Shown here piece by piece: positions 1 through 9,900 of a stretch of 64,000 bases of DNA. Within the stretch, counting starts at the first letter, position 1; each line of letters begins with the position of its first letter. The DNA is from Sphaerulina vaccinii (Eukaryota; Ascomycota; Dothideomycetes; Mycosphaerellales; Mycosphaerellaceae): positions 868,001-932,000 of the forward strand of contig JAKUDP010000016.1 in NCBI GenBank assembly GCA_022570795.1, written 5' to 3'. Under the pieces are notes generated by a model. It was not told where the DNA came from and searched no databases. It saw only the letters and a list, made by a program, of their open reading frames with translations. The position numbers and the translations under genes were made by a program.

Positions 1-62
1 CTGCTGTTCTTCCTCGTTTCTTCGACTTCTGGCTGGGCAGCTAAGCGCTTTGCGATCTCTTC

Positions 63-1131
63 CTATTGAGCAGCGACCACGAATGAGCACTCTTTACGGC
101 CGACACGTCGGCACATGTTACACTCCTGCCATGCATCATTGGGACTGACATATTTTCCAACGGCCTCTGGCCTGTAGACTCTGCACGACTTCCTTGTCCT
201 TGGAGCCAGCTCACCATCCACGTTATACGGTTGGCAACCTTCGCATGCTTCTGGCGCGGTCATACCTGCATCAGTCTCCTCGATTCGTCCCATATGAGAG
301 TGCTTCATCTTCGTCTTGTGGGTCATCACTGCCCATTTGTCCTCTATTACCTTGTCAGCCTGAAAGTAAGTCGATGATTCTGGTCGGCGAGGTGGTTCGA
401 GAACCTCTTCGGGGACCTTGGAGGTCGCCTTTCGCTGTGCTGGCTCAGGCGCAGGCGAAGCCCTGGACGCGGCGCCAGGCAGATTTCGATATGATGGCGC
501 GGATCGTGCTATCTCTCTCCGAACATGTTCCTCGTCATTCTTCCGTTTTAATCCTGGCTGAAGCGATCCTCGACCGCTTCCAACATGAATTGATATGCCC
601 GCCTTCCTTAGTTCTCGTTGCCGGTCTTGTGCCCTTGACGACATCCGCTCTACCACTGTGGCCATCCTGAGGCGAGCTTCAACAAAAGTCACTTCTGACA
701 TGGTCGTCAGGACTTGTGAAGCAGCCCATGTCCTTTTCAATGATCCCCATCGCTGCTTGATCTTGCTCCTGCAACAGTGCAATGTTCTGCACCAGTCGAA
801 CCGGTAACACCGTGCTCCAATTGTACCTGGGCTTCGCTACTGACGCATAGTAGCCTTCCAGCGATGCCAGCTCCTCATCATAGAATCCAGCTGCTACTCC
901 TTCGTTGATCTTGTCGATGGCACATGCGAGCACTGCCGACAACGCATCTTCTGTTCTTGTAAGAGTCTCCTCCAGATCTTCCTTCACGTCTTCATCTTCT
1001 TTGAGTACAAGTACACCTGGCAATATGCCGATGGTGTCCCGAACGATGCCCAAGTACTCATTTTGTACGCAGAGTACATATGCTCTCACTCTGCAGGGAG
1101 GATTCAAGAGGATTGAGTCGAGAGTAGTCAT
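63..1131 (-). CDS. Hypothetical protein, two exons with predicted intron
   Basis: Two overlapping minus-strand open frames join cleanly if a 58-bp intron is removed (complement of 769-826, AG|GTACAA donor, TTGCAG|G acceptor, length 1 mod 3). Exons would be 1131-827 and 768-63, giving 336 residues. I chose the ATG at 1131 (MTTLDSILL); an in-frame open stretch reaches 1200 but starts with a low-complexity IVIVIV run encoded by a CTATCA repeat. The N-terminal third is acidic and helical (residues ~45-60 rich in E/D), the middle is basic and Pro/Ser rich, and the C-terminus carries cysteine pairs (ACEGC and CNMC followed by a third Cys) that could bind metal. I do not recognise the family. The stop at 63 may be real, or another intron may lead off the window edge. 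Composition is normal, without RIP. The branch site is not convincing, so the splice model is inference. Confidence 0.55.
769..826 (-). other. Predicted spliceosomal intron
   Basis: GT...AG intron of 58 bp, typical of filamentous fungi. Removing it joins the two minus-strand frames without a shift. No strong CTRAY branch site is visible, so this rests on frame logic and splice-site sequence. Confidence 0.45.
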
Positions 1132-2108
1132 GGTAGTGGTAGATGGTAGAACTCCAGGGTGTGAGCGTCGGTAACTGGCGACTATCACTATCACTATCAC
1201 TATACACGGAAGAGACGCGACCTTGCGTGCTCGATCTCGATACCTGTGTCAGGATGTTGTATATTCGTTGTCGTCGCAGTATTATAACAGAATTCTCATT
1301 GCCTTGAGAGCAAGTAACAAGTACGAAGGAGTTCGTTTTGCAAGAGTCATAATCCGAAGTTCGGCCGATACACGTATTCTGTGCGATTACTGCTCAACAA
1401 GAACATAATAACGGAATCTGAATAGACAGATCGATGTGAAATGGTCTGACGAATACAGCAATCTATATTTCGTGTTATAAGCTTGTGGTGCGCGTGTGTC
1501 GCATCGAAGAGAATGACAGGACTTGGACCCTCGAAATCCGGTCATGCAAAACCAACTCCTTCGTACACGCCATAAGACGCGACAGTCGCGACATGAAAGT
1601 GCCTCAATCTACCCCTGAACCTTGTCGCCACGCGACTAGTTCACCAATATACCACGCCAATGGCACATCATGAGTCGGTGCTGGCATCATGCTGCCCAAT
1701 ACCCACACTGAGTCGCAGCAATCGAAGTCACGAAACACCTTGAACTGGCCTGAACTCTGAGCTTCGGGGACACACGACCAGCAATGTCCAGCGATGTGGC
1801 AAGACAGTGATGCTGGCCTAGCAGCATCCACCAAGCAGAATATCTGCCATGCTTGCGCGAACTCCGGCCAGCTCGCTGCGATGGAGGATGTGAGGGATGC
1901 GACAAAGAAAAGGTCGTTGACTGATCTGGTCCTCCAAGGGCTCAATGCGGACAATGGAACAACTTGAAACAAAGAGACTGTCGCAGAGGAGCAGCAGCAG
2001 CAGAGGCATGTCGCAGCAGTGAGCCGCTGTGGGTGCAACACTACGATCCTTGATCGAAGCTGTATGAATTAGCTCATCTTCGCTCGCCCATACTCACCTA
2101 AGTCAAGC
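1132..2108. other. Intergenic region between divergent genes
   Basis: Contains the divergent promoters of the minus-strand gene ending at 63 and the plus-strand gene starting at 2109. A short CTATCA hexamer repeat (about three and a half units, 1182-1203) lies just upstream of the minus-strand gene. A 145-codon minus-strand frame (1604-2041) is cysteine- and serine-rich, partly over a CAG-type run near 1990, and looks fortuitous. Nothing else convincing was seen. Confidence 0.5.
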
Positions 2109-2900
2109 ATGGTCGCCAGATCTTCTTTGCCCGAAAGCGATGGCGGCTTTGTCGTCCGCGTCCCTCGCGATGTGCAATGTCCAGCTGACCACACCTTCCT
2201 GAGCAGCAGAGAGCCTCTTCCGATCGTCCAGTATGCTCGAGATATGACTTTAGCCCGCGGTCGAATTCTGTACGAAGTCACGGATGCCCGTTACGTCTCA
2301 TCGCGTGGCGTATTCTCCATGGACCAAGGACGACACTCAGTCATAGGCTATGTTATACCGAGACCGATCCTATTCGAGGCTATCGAGCGTGGCCGGAAGA
2401 GCGGTAGTCTCAGCGTTGCTTACGCTTACATGTCCAAGCAAGAGCGTGCTACCTTCTTCGGCCTCTATCGAGAAGTAATGGAGAAGTTCCCGAGAATTGA
2501 TGAGACTGCCGTGAGGATGATTGCCGAACGATTGGCGGGCCATGGAACGCCGATCACCAACTCCAACATCGAGAGTGCTGTCGTCGATCATGTTAGCTAT
2601 ATGTGGACATCATATCGGTTTCGGATCGAGCGAGGCCAGTCGATGGAAAGCGCGAAAGAGGCGATCAAGCCTCGCAGTAGAGATGTCTTGACTCGATGGC
2701 TCTCGCGAGACGTCTCTTCCGAGCAGTTTCGCGATCTCTGGCGGGGTTGGGACTTAGTTGATGCTCCTAGGAAGATTGGAGGGTATGCCAGGAGCCCGAA
2801 GGACGAGCGACTGGTTCGTCCGTCTAACGACATCACTGACTATGCTGGCAAGGAGACTGTTGCCAATCTGATGTTCACGTCGCACACGTTTCTGTTGTAG
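2109..2900 (+). CDS. DUF2293-like domain protein
   Basis: Single-exon frame of 263 residues; the ATG sits in a reasonable context (CAAGCATGG). Residues ~115-200 resemble the DUF2293 pattern. A short helix ends in an FP[RK]I motif (here EKFPRID). A variable loop follows, then an alternating 'AVVDHVSYMWTSYRF' helix matching the family's 'AVxAHIRHxxTxYD' segment. Last come a Gly-containing turn with 'SAKEAIKPRSRDVLTRWL', matching 'xARxxVxxxVxxVLxxWR'. DUF2293 occurs in fungi and bacteria and has no established biochemical role. The N-terminal ~110 residues have no match I can name. It is transcribed toward the truncated reductase gene and the AT-rich block. Codon use is normal, with no RIP. The domain call is pattern recognition only. 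Confidence 0.6.
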   Translation: MVARSSLPESDGGFVVRVPRDVQCPADHTFLSSREPLPIVQYARDMTLARGRILYEVTDARYVSSRGVFSMDQGRHSVIGYVIPRPILFEAIERGRKSGSLSVAYAYMSKQERATFFGLYREVMEKFPRIDETAVRMIAERLAGHGTPITNSNIESAVVDHVSYMWTSYRFRIERGQSMESAKEAIKPRSRDVLTRWLSRDVSSEQFRDLWRGWDLVDAPRKIGGYARSPKDERLVRPSNDITDYAGKETVANLMFTSHTFLL

Positions 2901-3271
2901 CAGGTCCATACGAATATTGTCCAGGTTGCTTTAGAGTTCATTCGTTTAAGTACGAGGGAGGAACTTCGGAGAGTGTCCTAGGGCACACTTGTGAGCAGGA
3001 CTCTGCCGCCGTGTAGTGTCTGCTGCGATGTAACGACAGAGGTTCCGATGTCGTTGGCTTCGCTGTTGTTAGTGATATAGATTGCGAATAAGCTCAATGG
3101 TCAGACCTCCCCACAAAATTGCCAAGATGTGCCGAACCTCGTCATCGATGGCTTGATGGTTCTCACACCCTGCACGTACTCCCTGATGTCTGCCTGCAAG
3201 AGTACACCAGGCTGTACCAAATCACAAACTTTACCTTTGTGACCAGCATACTTACCGTTATATCGGATCCC
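2901..3271. other. Intergenic region
   Basis: 3' region of the DUF2293-like gene and promoter of the truncated reductase gene. The open frame of the latter extends upstream to 3119 without an ATG until 3272, so that stretch is treated as leader. No other gene is visible. Confidence 0.4.
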
Positions 3272-3526
3272 ATGGCTAGGACCGCACTCATTACCCACGC
3301 CGATGGCCCTACGGGTACAGCCCTTCTCGAACACCTTGTGCACAGAACTACGTCCGATGAATGGGAGCGCATTGTGGTCAATTCACATTCTGGAAAGCCC
3401 AAGAGGAGTATCAGTGATGCCCGAATCCAATACGTGCAGCTAGACTTCGCGGAGCGTCCAGGTACACTAATCGAGCAGATGACAGAGTCAGACGTCAAGG
3501 GTGTTAACACCCGTTATCTAGAATAG
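3272..3526 (+). pseudogene. 5' fragment of an NAD(P)-binding reductase (PRISE/NmrA-like SDR), cut by repeat block
   Basis: The ATG at 3272 opens a typical start of an extended short-chain dehydrogenase: beta strand ALITHADGPTG (Rossmann turn; first glycine of the usual TGAxGxxG replaced), helix TALLEHLVHR, second strand ERIVVNSHSG with a basic residue soon after, and third strand IQYVQLDF followed by a helix ending in a DVKGVNT segment. In PRISE-like reductases this corresponds to the strand leading into the active-site half. Host-like sequence stops at about 3510 and the last few codons before the stop at 3524-3526 belong to AT-rich repeat DNA. Only about 80 residues remain: no catalytic Tyr/Lys motif, no substrate domain. 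I did not find the missing part beyond the block at 56871-64000. The family call is moderately confident; loss of function is nearly certain unless an unseen intron spans the block. Confidence 0.6.
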
Positions 3527-3939
3527 AGCTCCTATATCTTAAGATAAAGTCCACCTTCTCCTCAATTATATGCGCTCTAGCCTTAGGTATTACAATATAT
3601 AATACCTTTGTTATAGGGCTCTACTCTAACTAGAACTATACTAATAGAAAATGCGACTATAGATATTATATAGGTATGCCTTAAGGCGTCTAGGTAATAG
3701 TATAAATAGCGAGCCTATATTAGTGCAGCTTTTATCTATACTACAAATAGTACTTATATATAGCTTCTAGATTATAGCTAGACTAGATTATTTTTATATT
3801 AGATATAAATAGTTATATAATATATCTAATAGGCTTACTTACTATTATTACTTTTTTATAAGATCTCAAAAAAATATATTTACTATTATAGCTTTATTAT
3901 ACTTATAGAAGTATATTAAAAGATAGCTTTTATCTATTC
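3513..3939. other. Unassigned RIP sequence at left block edge
   Basis: Strongly AT-rich sequence with no recognisable frame. With the gag-only insertion removed it continues at 6216, and with the Gypsy insertion removed it continues again at 12833, so it is the oldest visible layer here. A 14-bp palindrome (GGGTGTTAACACCC, 3499-3512) sits exactly at the junction with host DNA. TGTTAACACCC would suit the start of an LTR, but I found no partner end. Confidence 0.5.
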
Positions 3940-4146
3940 TATTAGATTTTAGAAGTATAGCGGACAGAAGTGCAAAGGGAACCCTCCCGGCGCAAGTAGT
4001 TAGAGAAGGTTAAGTAGCTACCTAACTAATAGAAACAAAAGATATACTCTACTACTAAGGAGTCTCTAAGCCTAAAGTACTATATACCTAAGGTATAACT
4101 ATTAGATAGAGAGATATAGTGTTCCCTAGGGTACCAAAATCCGACA
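3940..4146 (-). repeat. 3' LTR of gag-only element copy A
   Basis: 207-bp direct repeat of 6004-6210. On the plus strand it starts TATTAGATTTTAG (RIP form of TGTCGGATTTTGG) and ends CCAAAATCCGACA. Confidence 0.93.
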
Positions 4147-4199
4147 CTCCCTCTAACACCCTGTCTCTTAATAGCTAATTAACCCCTTTAGACTTACTC

Positions 4200-5900
4200 T
4201 CTTCTAAAGAGATATATACCTTTCTATAGGTCTTCTCTATTTCTATAAAGGCTAAGACTATACTTCTTATAGGTTTAAAATACTAGTATATAGATAGGAT
4301 ATGTCTCTTGTCCTAATATAGAGTATACTATCTAGCTTTAAACAACTCCGAGTTGTTTGTTCTACCTATTATCCTCTTTCCCTTAACCTATTTCTATATA
4401 GCTCTTATAGTATAAGCTAAATACTCTATATTCCTATCCTATTTAGGTTGCTTTAGCATCTCTACTTCTTTCTCTTTTAGAATAGAAAGGATATTATTAG
4501 GTAACAGATGTAGTTAGGTATCTATAGCATCTCTAATAGATAACTACGAATTAGGTAACCTACTAAGAAGAACTTGGATTCTGTTCTTAGCTTTAACTAC
4601 TTCTACTATTGCTAGCTAAGCTTCTCTAATTCTTTTCCTAAGTATAAGCAGGCCTAACTATACTTGTAATATACTCCTACTTATTATCCGAAAGGTGAAG
4701 TACTATTATACTAGCTTCCTTCCTAATGCTTTATTGTCTTTATACTTCTTTTTTAACTCTTCCTAGACAGCCTTTGCTATCTCCTTCTCTAATACAATCT
4801 CTTTATCTTCCTTACTAATATATAGTTAAATCTAGTAGATTGCCTTATAGTTCGACTTATTAGTAATTGGGATAGATATAGAGGTCTTAATAGTTAAGAA
4901 AAGATCCTCTCCCTTTAGGAATATAGCTATCTTTCTAAACTACTATTCCGAGTTCTCTCTAGAGAGGACTAGGTATAGCCTCTTAATATTTGCTAATATA
5001 CTACTTATAACTACTACTAAAGTTTGACTTATAAAGTATTCTCTTTTAGCTTTATTAGTTCTTTCTAAGTGCCTTAGCCGAGAATCGAATTTTCTATATT
5101 TTGGACTAGGATATAGTTCTTAGCTTAGATATATAGAGAGAAAATCAAACCTTAAGCTAGACTATCTAGTAAAGGATTAATAGTCGCTAAGACTCCTCTC
5201 TCTTAGCTAGAGCTTCTAGGATTCTATCTTCTAAATAGCTATAGGGCGAATATGCCCTATGCTACTATATGTAGCACGTGTATATATAGCTTTAGAAACA
5301 TGCCCCTATAGCACCCTCTAGCTCGAGAACCTCCTAGAGCTACTATATACAAAATAAAGGTAGGTTTATAACTCCTTTTAATTTTAGATCTTTTTAGACT
5401 CTAGAGGTAGTAAGAGGTTTAGTTAGTCTCTAAAGTATTATTAGCTAATAGTAGGCCTTAGCGAACCTACTTTGTAACTATTTCTCCCTAAATATAACCT
5501 ACCTAGTATAAACTAGTCTTCTAGTTTCTAAGATCTTTTTTTAAATAGTTAGGTAAGTCCTATCTATATAGCTATTGTTAGAAGCTAACTCCCTCTAATA
5601 GCCTAACTATTCTTCTAATATTGTCCTCTTCTACTTTCTAGTAGTAGGAAACTAGTCTAATCTTCTAGTATTAATAGACTATAGCTATATTTGGCTAGGC
5701 GCCTAACTTGGCGCTCTATAGAGTTTGTTCTCTATCTTTATATAGTCGTGTAGTAACCTTCTACTTAAGACTAATATGCATTCCGGGACCTTCCTATCCT
5801 AGCATATACTATACTTTCTGCTATCTAGCTTGTGCCCGTAAGACTACTTCTCTTACTACTAACCCTCTTGAATGCCTTAGCTTAGGTACTGCCTTTTACT
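4200..5900 (-). pseudogene. Degenerate Copia-type gag of copy A
   Basis: The minus strand carries a gag-like frame interrupted by RIP stops. The clearest stretch (complement of about 4740-4440) reads, with stops as W/Q, as YFTF...KAKNRIQVLLSRLPNS, then IRDAIDT, then PNNILSILKEKE. The gag of the Copia element at 47881-55870 has in the same order YTTF...KTKNRKI.QLLAALP, IRDGIDL, KP.DILGILREK (about 49020-49275). Spacing is conserved, so the two gags are homologous; the pattern fits the Copia/UBN2-type gag domain. The amino-terminal part toward 5900 is less clear. A zinc knuckle was not identified. The frame is dead in this copy and in copy B. Confidence 0.75.
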
Positions 5901-5983
5901 CTTCTCCTAAGGTGCCTTTACTACTACCCTATAGCACTTACTGTTTTAATCTTCCCTTAGTGCTAGACTATCTAGCTACAATT

Positions 5984-6003
5984 GCAAACCCGGGCTTATA
6001 ACC
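5984..6003 (-). other. Primer-binding site of gag-only copy A
   Basis: Minus strand GGTTATAAGCCCGGGTTTGC directly abuts the LTR. The same 20 bases, with two RIP-type differences, abut the 5' LTR of the Copia element at 48127-48146. Confidence 0.85.
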
Positions 6004-6210
6004 TATTAGATTTTAGAAGTGTAGTAGATAGAAGTATAAAGGGAACCCTCCCGGCGCAAGTAGTTAGAGAAGGTTAAGTAGCTACCTAACTGATAGAAAT
6101 AAAAGATATACCCTACTACTAAGGAGTCTCTAAGCCTAAAGTACTACATGCCTAAGGTATAACTATTAGACAGAGAGATATAGTGTTCCCTAGGGTACCA
6201 AAATCTAATA
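6004..6210 (-). repeat. 5' LTR of gag-only element copy A
   Basis: 207-bp direct repeat of 3940-4146; ends at 6210 immediately before the TATTC target duplication. Confidence 0.93.
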
Positions 6211-6652
6211 TATTCTACTTTGCTTTTCTACTTCTATTTTATTATATATTTATTATTCTATAAGTAATATATTAGCTCTTCTACCTAGTTACTAGCTATA
6301 TATTATACTAATAGACTATAGAGGCCTCTCTATTATATACCTTTAGTAGTATATTAGATTCTATAATATTAATAGAATTTTATTATATAGATATAATCTA
6401 ATAAATACTATAAGTTAGTATTTTAGAATAGCTCTATAATTTTAATCTACTTCTCTACTACTATAAGTCCCTATAGTCTAGTAAGCTTCTATACTACTAC
6501 TATAAGTTCCTATAGCCTAGTAAGCTCCTCTAGTACTATAAGTTTCTATAGTCTAGTAAGCTCTTCTAGTACTATAAGTCTCTATAGTCTAGTAAGCTTT
6601 TTTAAATTTTTTTTTTTTTAAGTAAGATTTTTTTTACTACTAGAACTTTCTT
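6211..6652. other. Unassigned RIP sequence with 36-bp tandem repeat
   Basis: Continuation of the segment at 3513-3939. Four tandem units of about 36 bp (ACTATAAGT...AGTAAGCT, starting near 6460, 6499, 6535 and 6571) lie at 6460-6600, followed by poly-T tracts. No coding sequence recognised. Confidence 0.6.
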
Positions 6653-6917
6653 TATTATAGGTATTGCCTATAATATACCTAAGGTAGATATAGAAGGCTA
6701 AGAGCCTACCTAGACTATAAGAATATATAAGTAAATTATATATACTATTTTATAAATTTTTTTTTTTTCTAATATTCGAAAAAAAAACTTTTTTTTAAGC
6801 TATATTCTATTAATTAGAACTATCTATATAGTAGTATAGAGTCTATATAGCCGATTCGTAGTACCTATATCTAAATGCGAGTATACCTATCTTTCTATCT
6901 ATTTTCTATTTATAATA
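6653..6917 (+). repeat. 5' LTR of Gypsy element
   Basis: Starts TATTATAGG, ends TATAATA (RIP form of a TG...CA LTR). Near-identical to 12560-12827 apart from RIP changes and shorter or longer A/T runs. Confidence 0.9.
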
Positions 6918-6984
6918 TTATATAGCTTCTACTTTAGATTCTATTTATAATATCTACTTTTTCTAACCTACTATTTTTCCTAGA

Positions 6985-9900
6985 TAATAAAGAATAGTTC
7001 TATACTTATATCGAGTACTATTCTATCTTCTAGTTCTAGTACTACTATACTACCTATAATTAGATAGCTATAGCTACTATAGCTAAACTTCTAAATATCT
7101 ATAAACTCGAATAGAAACTTTATACTATTAGAATAGAAAAAGCTAATACACTTTCTACTCTAGTAGATATATATAATAAGATTGTATATCTATATAAATA
7201 TATTACTATACTAGAAGCTATTATTGCCTTCTAGTACGAAGAATTAGACTATACTCGTAGAGAAATAGTCTATATTAAAACTAAGAAAAATACTATATTT
7301 GTAGCTACTACCTCTACTATAACTACTTTTTAGATATTCTCTATACTAGATTAGCCTACTAAAGTATATATAGATATTATACTTAATCTATCTATACTTT
7401 TTGCTACTAAGCCTTCTAAGTCTATATACTTTTTAGAATAACTATCTAATTCTAATAAGTTTTTAAATAATAAAATTAACTTCTAGTACTTTATAACTTA
7501 GATCGAATAGAAACTTATAGTAAACTATAACTACTTTGCTACTACTACCTCCTACCTAGTCTATATCCAAAACTATTTTATAAATATTATTTATAATTAA
7601 GTAAGCCTATATATATAAAACTCTAACTACTATCTAAAGAATTATAAAGGAATTCTCGAGATTCTTAAAAGAGTATATAGAGACCCAAATTATATATAGA
7701 ACGCGTATAGAAAGCTATTTTTCTATAAGTAGATAAATAAGAAGTTTAGCTCGTTTTTTACTAAATTTTAGAAACTAGAACTTAAAAAAAAAACTAAAAA
7801 ATCTCTTTCTATTCTTCTCGAATAGGCTATAAACTAGGAACTCTATACTATATTTATATATAGCCTACTATCTAGCTATAACTACTTTAAGCTTACTATT
7901 TATTTCTAGAAACTCGAAAACTATAAATAGTATTACTATAGAGCTCTAGCTATTCTATACTTCTAAACTACTTCTACTATAAAAAGAGATTCGTTTATAA
8001 AGAAAGACTCGGACGCTACTACTACTATATAGAACAAGCGTACGAGAGATCTAATAGACTTAGACTAAACTAGAAAGTTTATAAAAATAGATAAGAATCT
8101 AGATTACTACTTCTACTACTATAAGCCTAGCTATCTTGTTTGCGACTACTTCGAACTAGATACCTGCTCCTCTACTATTTAGTATAGAGATATCGAACGA
8201 CGCCGCCTCTCTAGTTTAGAAGAGCTATATAATAAATACTTTTCTAAATATTCTATTTTTTTTTATAGCTATTTTCTAATATTTTCTAGTTACTCTCTAT
8301 TTTTCTATCTAGCCTATCTAAGTTAACTACTTTCGGAAAATAGTATATGCCTATCGAGAGTCGCTATTAGATATTAGTAGAGTACAAAATTTATAATATC
8401 TACTTCTACTAGCTATCTACTCTAAGAACTATAACTTATAGTATATAAATTTAGACTCTAGCTTCTAGAGGCCTTACTTCCTATACTATTCTATTGTCTA
8501 GGACAATAAAAACCTATCTATAGCCAAAAATAGCTATTCGAATCTCCTACTCTTCTACTAAAAGACTTACTATTCTATATAAGTATAACTAGTCTATATT
8601 ATCTAAAGTCTTTTTTACTTTTTTTTCTACTAATATTTCTATTACTAAGTACGCGCTACTCGATACTAGCTACGAAGCCTATAGTATAATAGACCTAGAG
8701 TAGGCTAAGAACTAAGGCCTAAAAATAGAATATCTATAAAAAGAGACTCTAATTAGCTCTATTAATAACTAAAATAGAGATTGCGCCTAGATTATATAAT
8801 ATACTATCTACTATAATATCTAGATAGGAGACTATATTAAGAGAAATATTATATTCTATTTTATATAGATAGGTTACTACTCTATTATTTTAGAATATCT
8901 ATAGATAGAGATCTATAATCTATATTTTTTATTTTTTATAGCTTTTTTATTTTCTAGAGTTTCTACTACTAGAAGAACTATAATATACTAGGGCAATCTA
9001 GTAAGGTCTAACTCTATATCTAGAAACTTCTATAGGTATCTAGTTAGAAGAAATATTATAGAGTAGATATCTATAAAATTTTATTCTAGACTACTTTGCT
9101 TTATACTATACTAAAGTACTAGCGCTAAGAGTATAAGGTTTATATTACTATAATCGAAGACTTAGAAAGTATATTTTCTACTAAAAAGAAAGCTAACTTT
9201 AATACCTAGCTACCTAAATATCTATAATAGTTTAGTAAAATCTTCTTACTAAAGCTTACTAATAAGCTTCTATTATACTAACTATACGACTACAAAATCA
9301 AGCTTACTAGTACTAAGAAACTTCTATTTAGGCTACTTTATAGAATATCTAGAGACGAGCTCTAGGCTCTTCGAAAGTAGCTAGATAATAATTTCTAGAA
9401 AAAATTAATATATCTAAGCTTGTTTTCTATTACTTTTCTAGTTCTTTTTATAAAGAAGCTAGAAAAAAAGCTACGTCTCTATATTAATTTCCGAGTACTA
9501 AATAACTTTATAGTAAAAAATAGATACTTACTACTACTAATAACCGAAACTCTAAACAACCTAAATAGTATAAAATAGTTTATAAAAATTAATATTATTT
9601 CTATATTTAATAATATTCGAATAAAAAAAGGCTATAAGTACCTAATAGCCTTCCGGACCTAATTCGGCCTATTCGAATCTCTTATTATACTTTTTAGCCT
9701 AACTAGTATACCTACTATATTCTAGAGATTTATTAATAATATACTATATAAATATCTCGACCTATTCTACTCTATCTATATTAATAATATTCTAATCTAT
9801 AGTAAGATACTTAAGGAATATAAAGTCTATATTACTAATATTCTAAAGAAGCTAGAAAATATAGGCTTTTATATAAAGCTATTAAAATATAAGTTTTTTA

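Larger units (their letters stand above)
3940..6210 (-). mobile_element. Gag-only non-autonomous LTR retrotransposon, copy A
   Basis: Complete 2,271-bp element, flanked by the 5-bp target duplication TATTC (3935-3939 and 6211-6215). LTRs are 207 bp (3940-4146, 6004-6210), with ends that are inverted repeats of TGTCGGATTTTGG once RIP changes are allowed for. Read on the minus strand, a primer-binding site abuts the upstream LTR (complement of 5984-6003) and a purine tract AGAGGGAG abuts the downstream LTR (complement of 4147-4154). This fixes the orientation. The interior has one broken gag-like frame and no trace of protease, integrase or reverse transcriptase; 1.86 kb is too short for them. 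A copy of identical length lies at 51816-54086. Confidence 0.93.

Noticed and set aside
1604..2041. 145-codon minus-strand frame upstream of the DUF2293-like gene
   Set aside because: Low-complexity Cys/Ser start over a CAG run and no recognisable domain; probably fortuitous.
5708..6001. 97-codon plus-strand frame, repeated at 53584-53877
   Set aside because: It is antisense to the leader and gag start of the gag-only element and overlaps its primer-binding site. Conservation follows from the element copy, not from selection on this frame.
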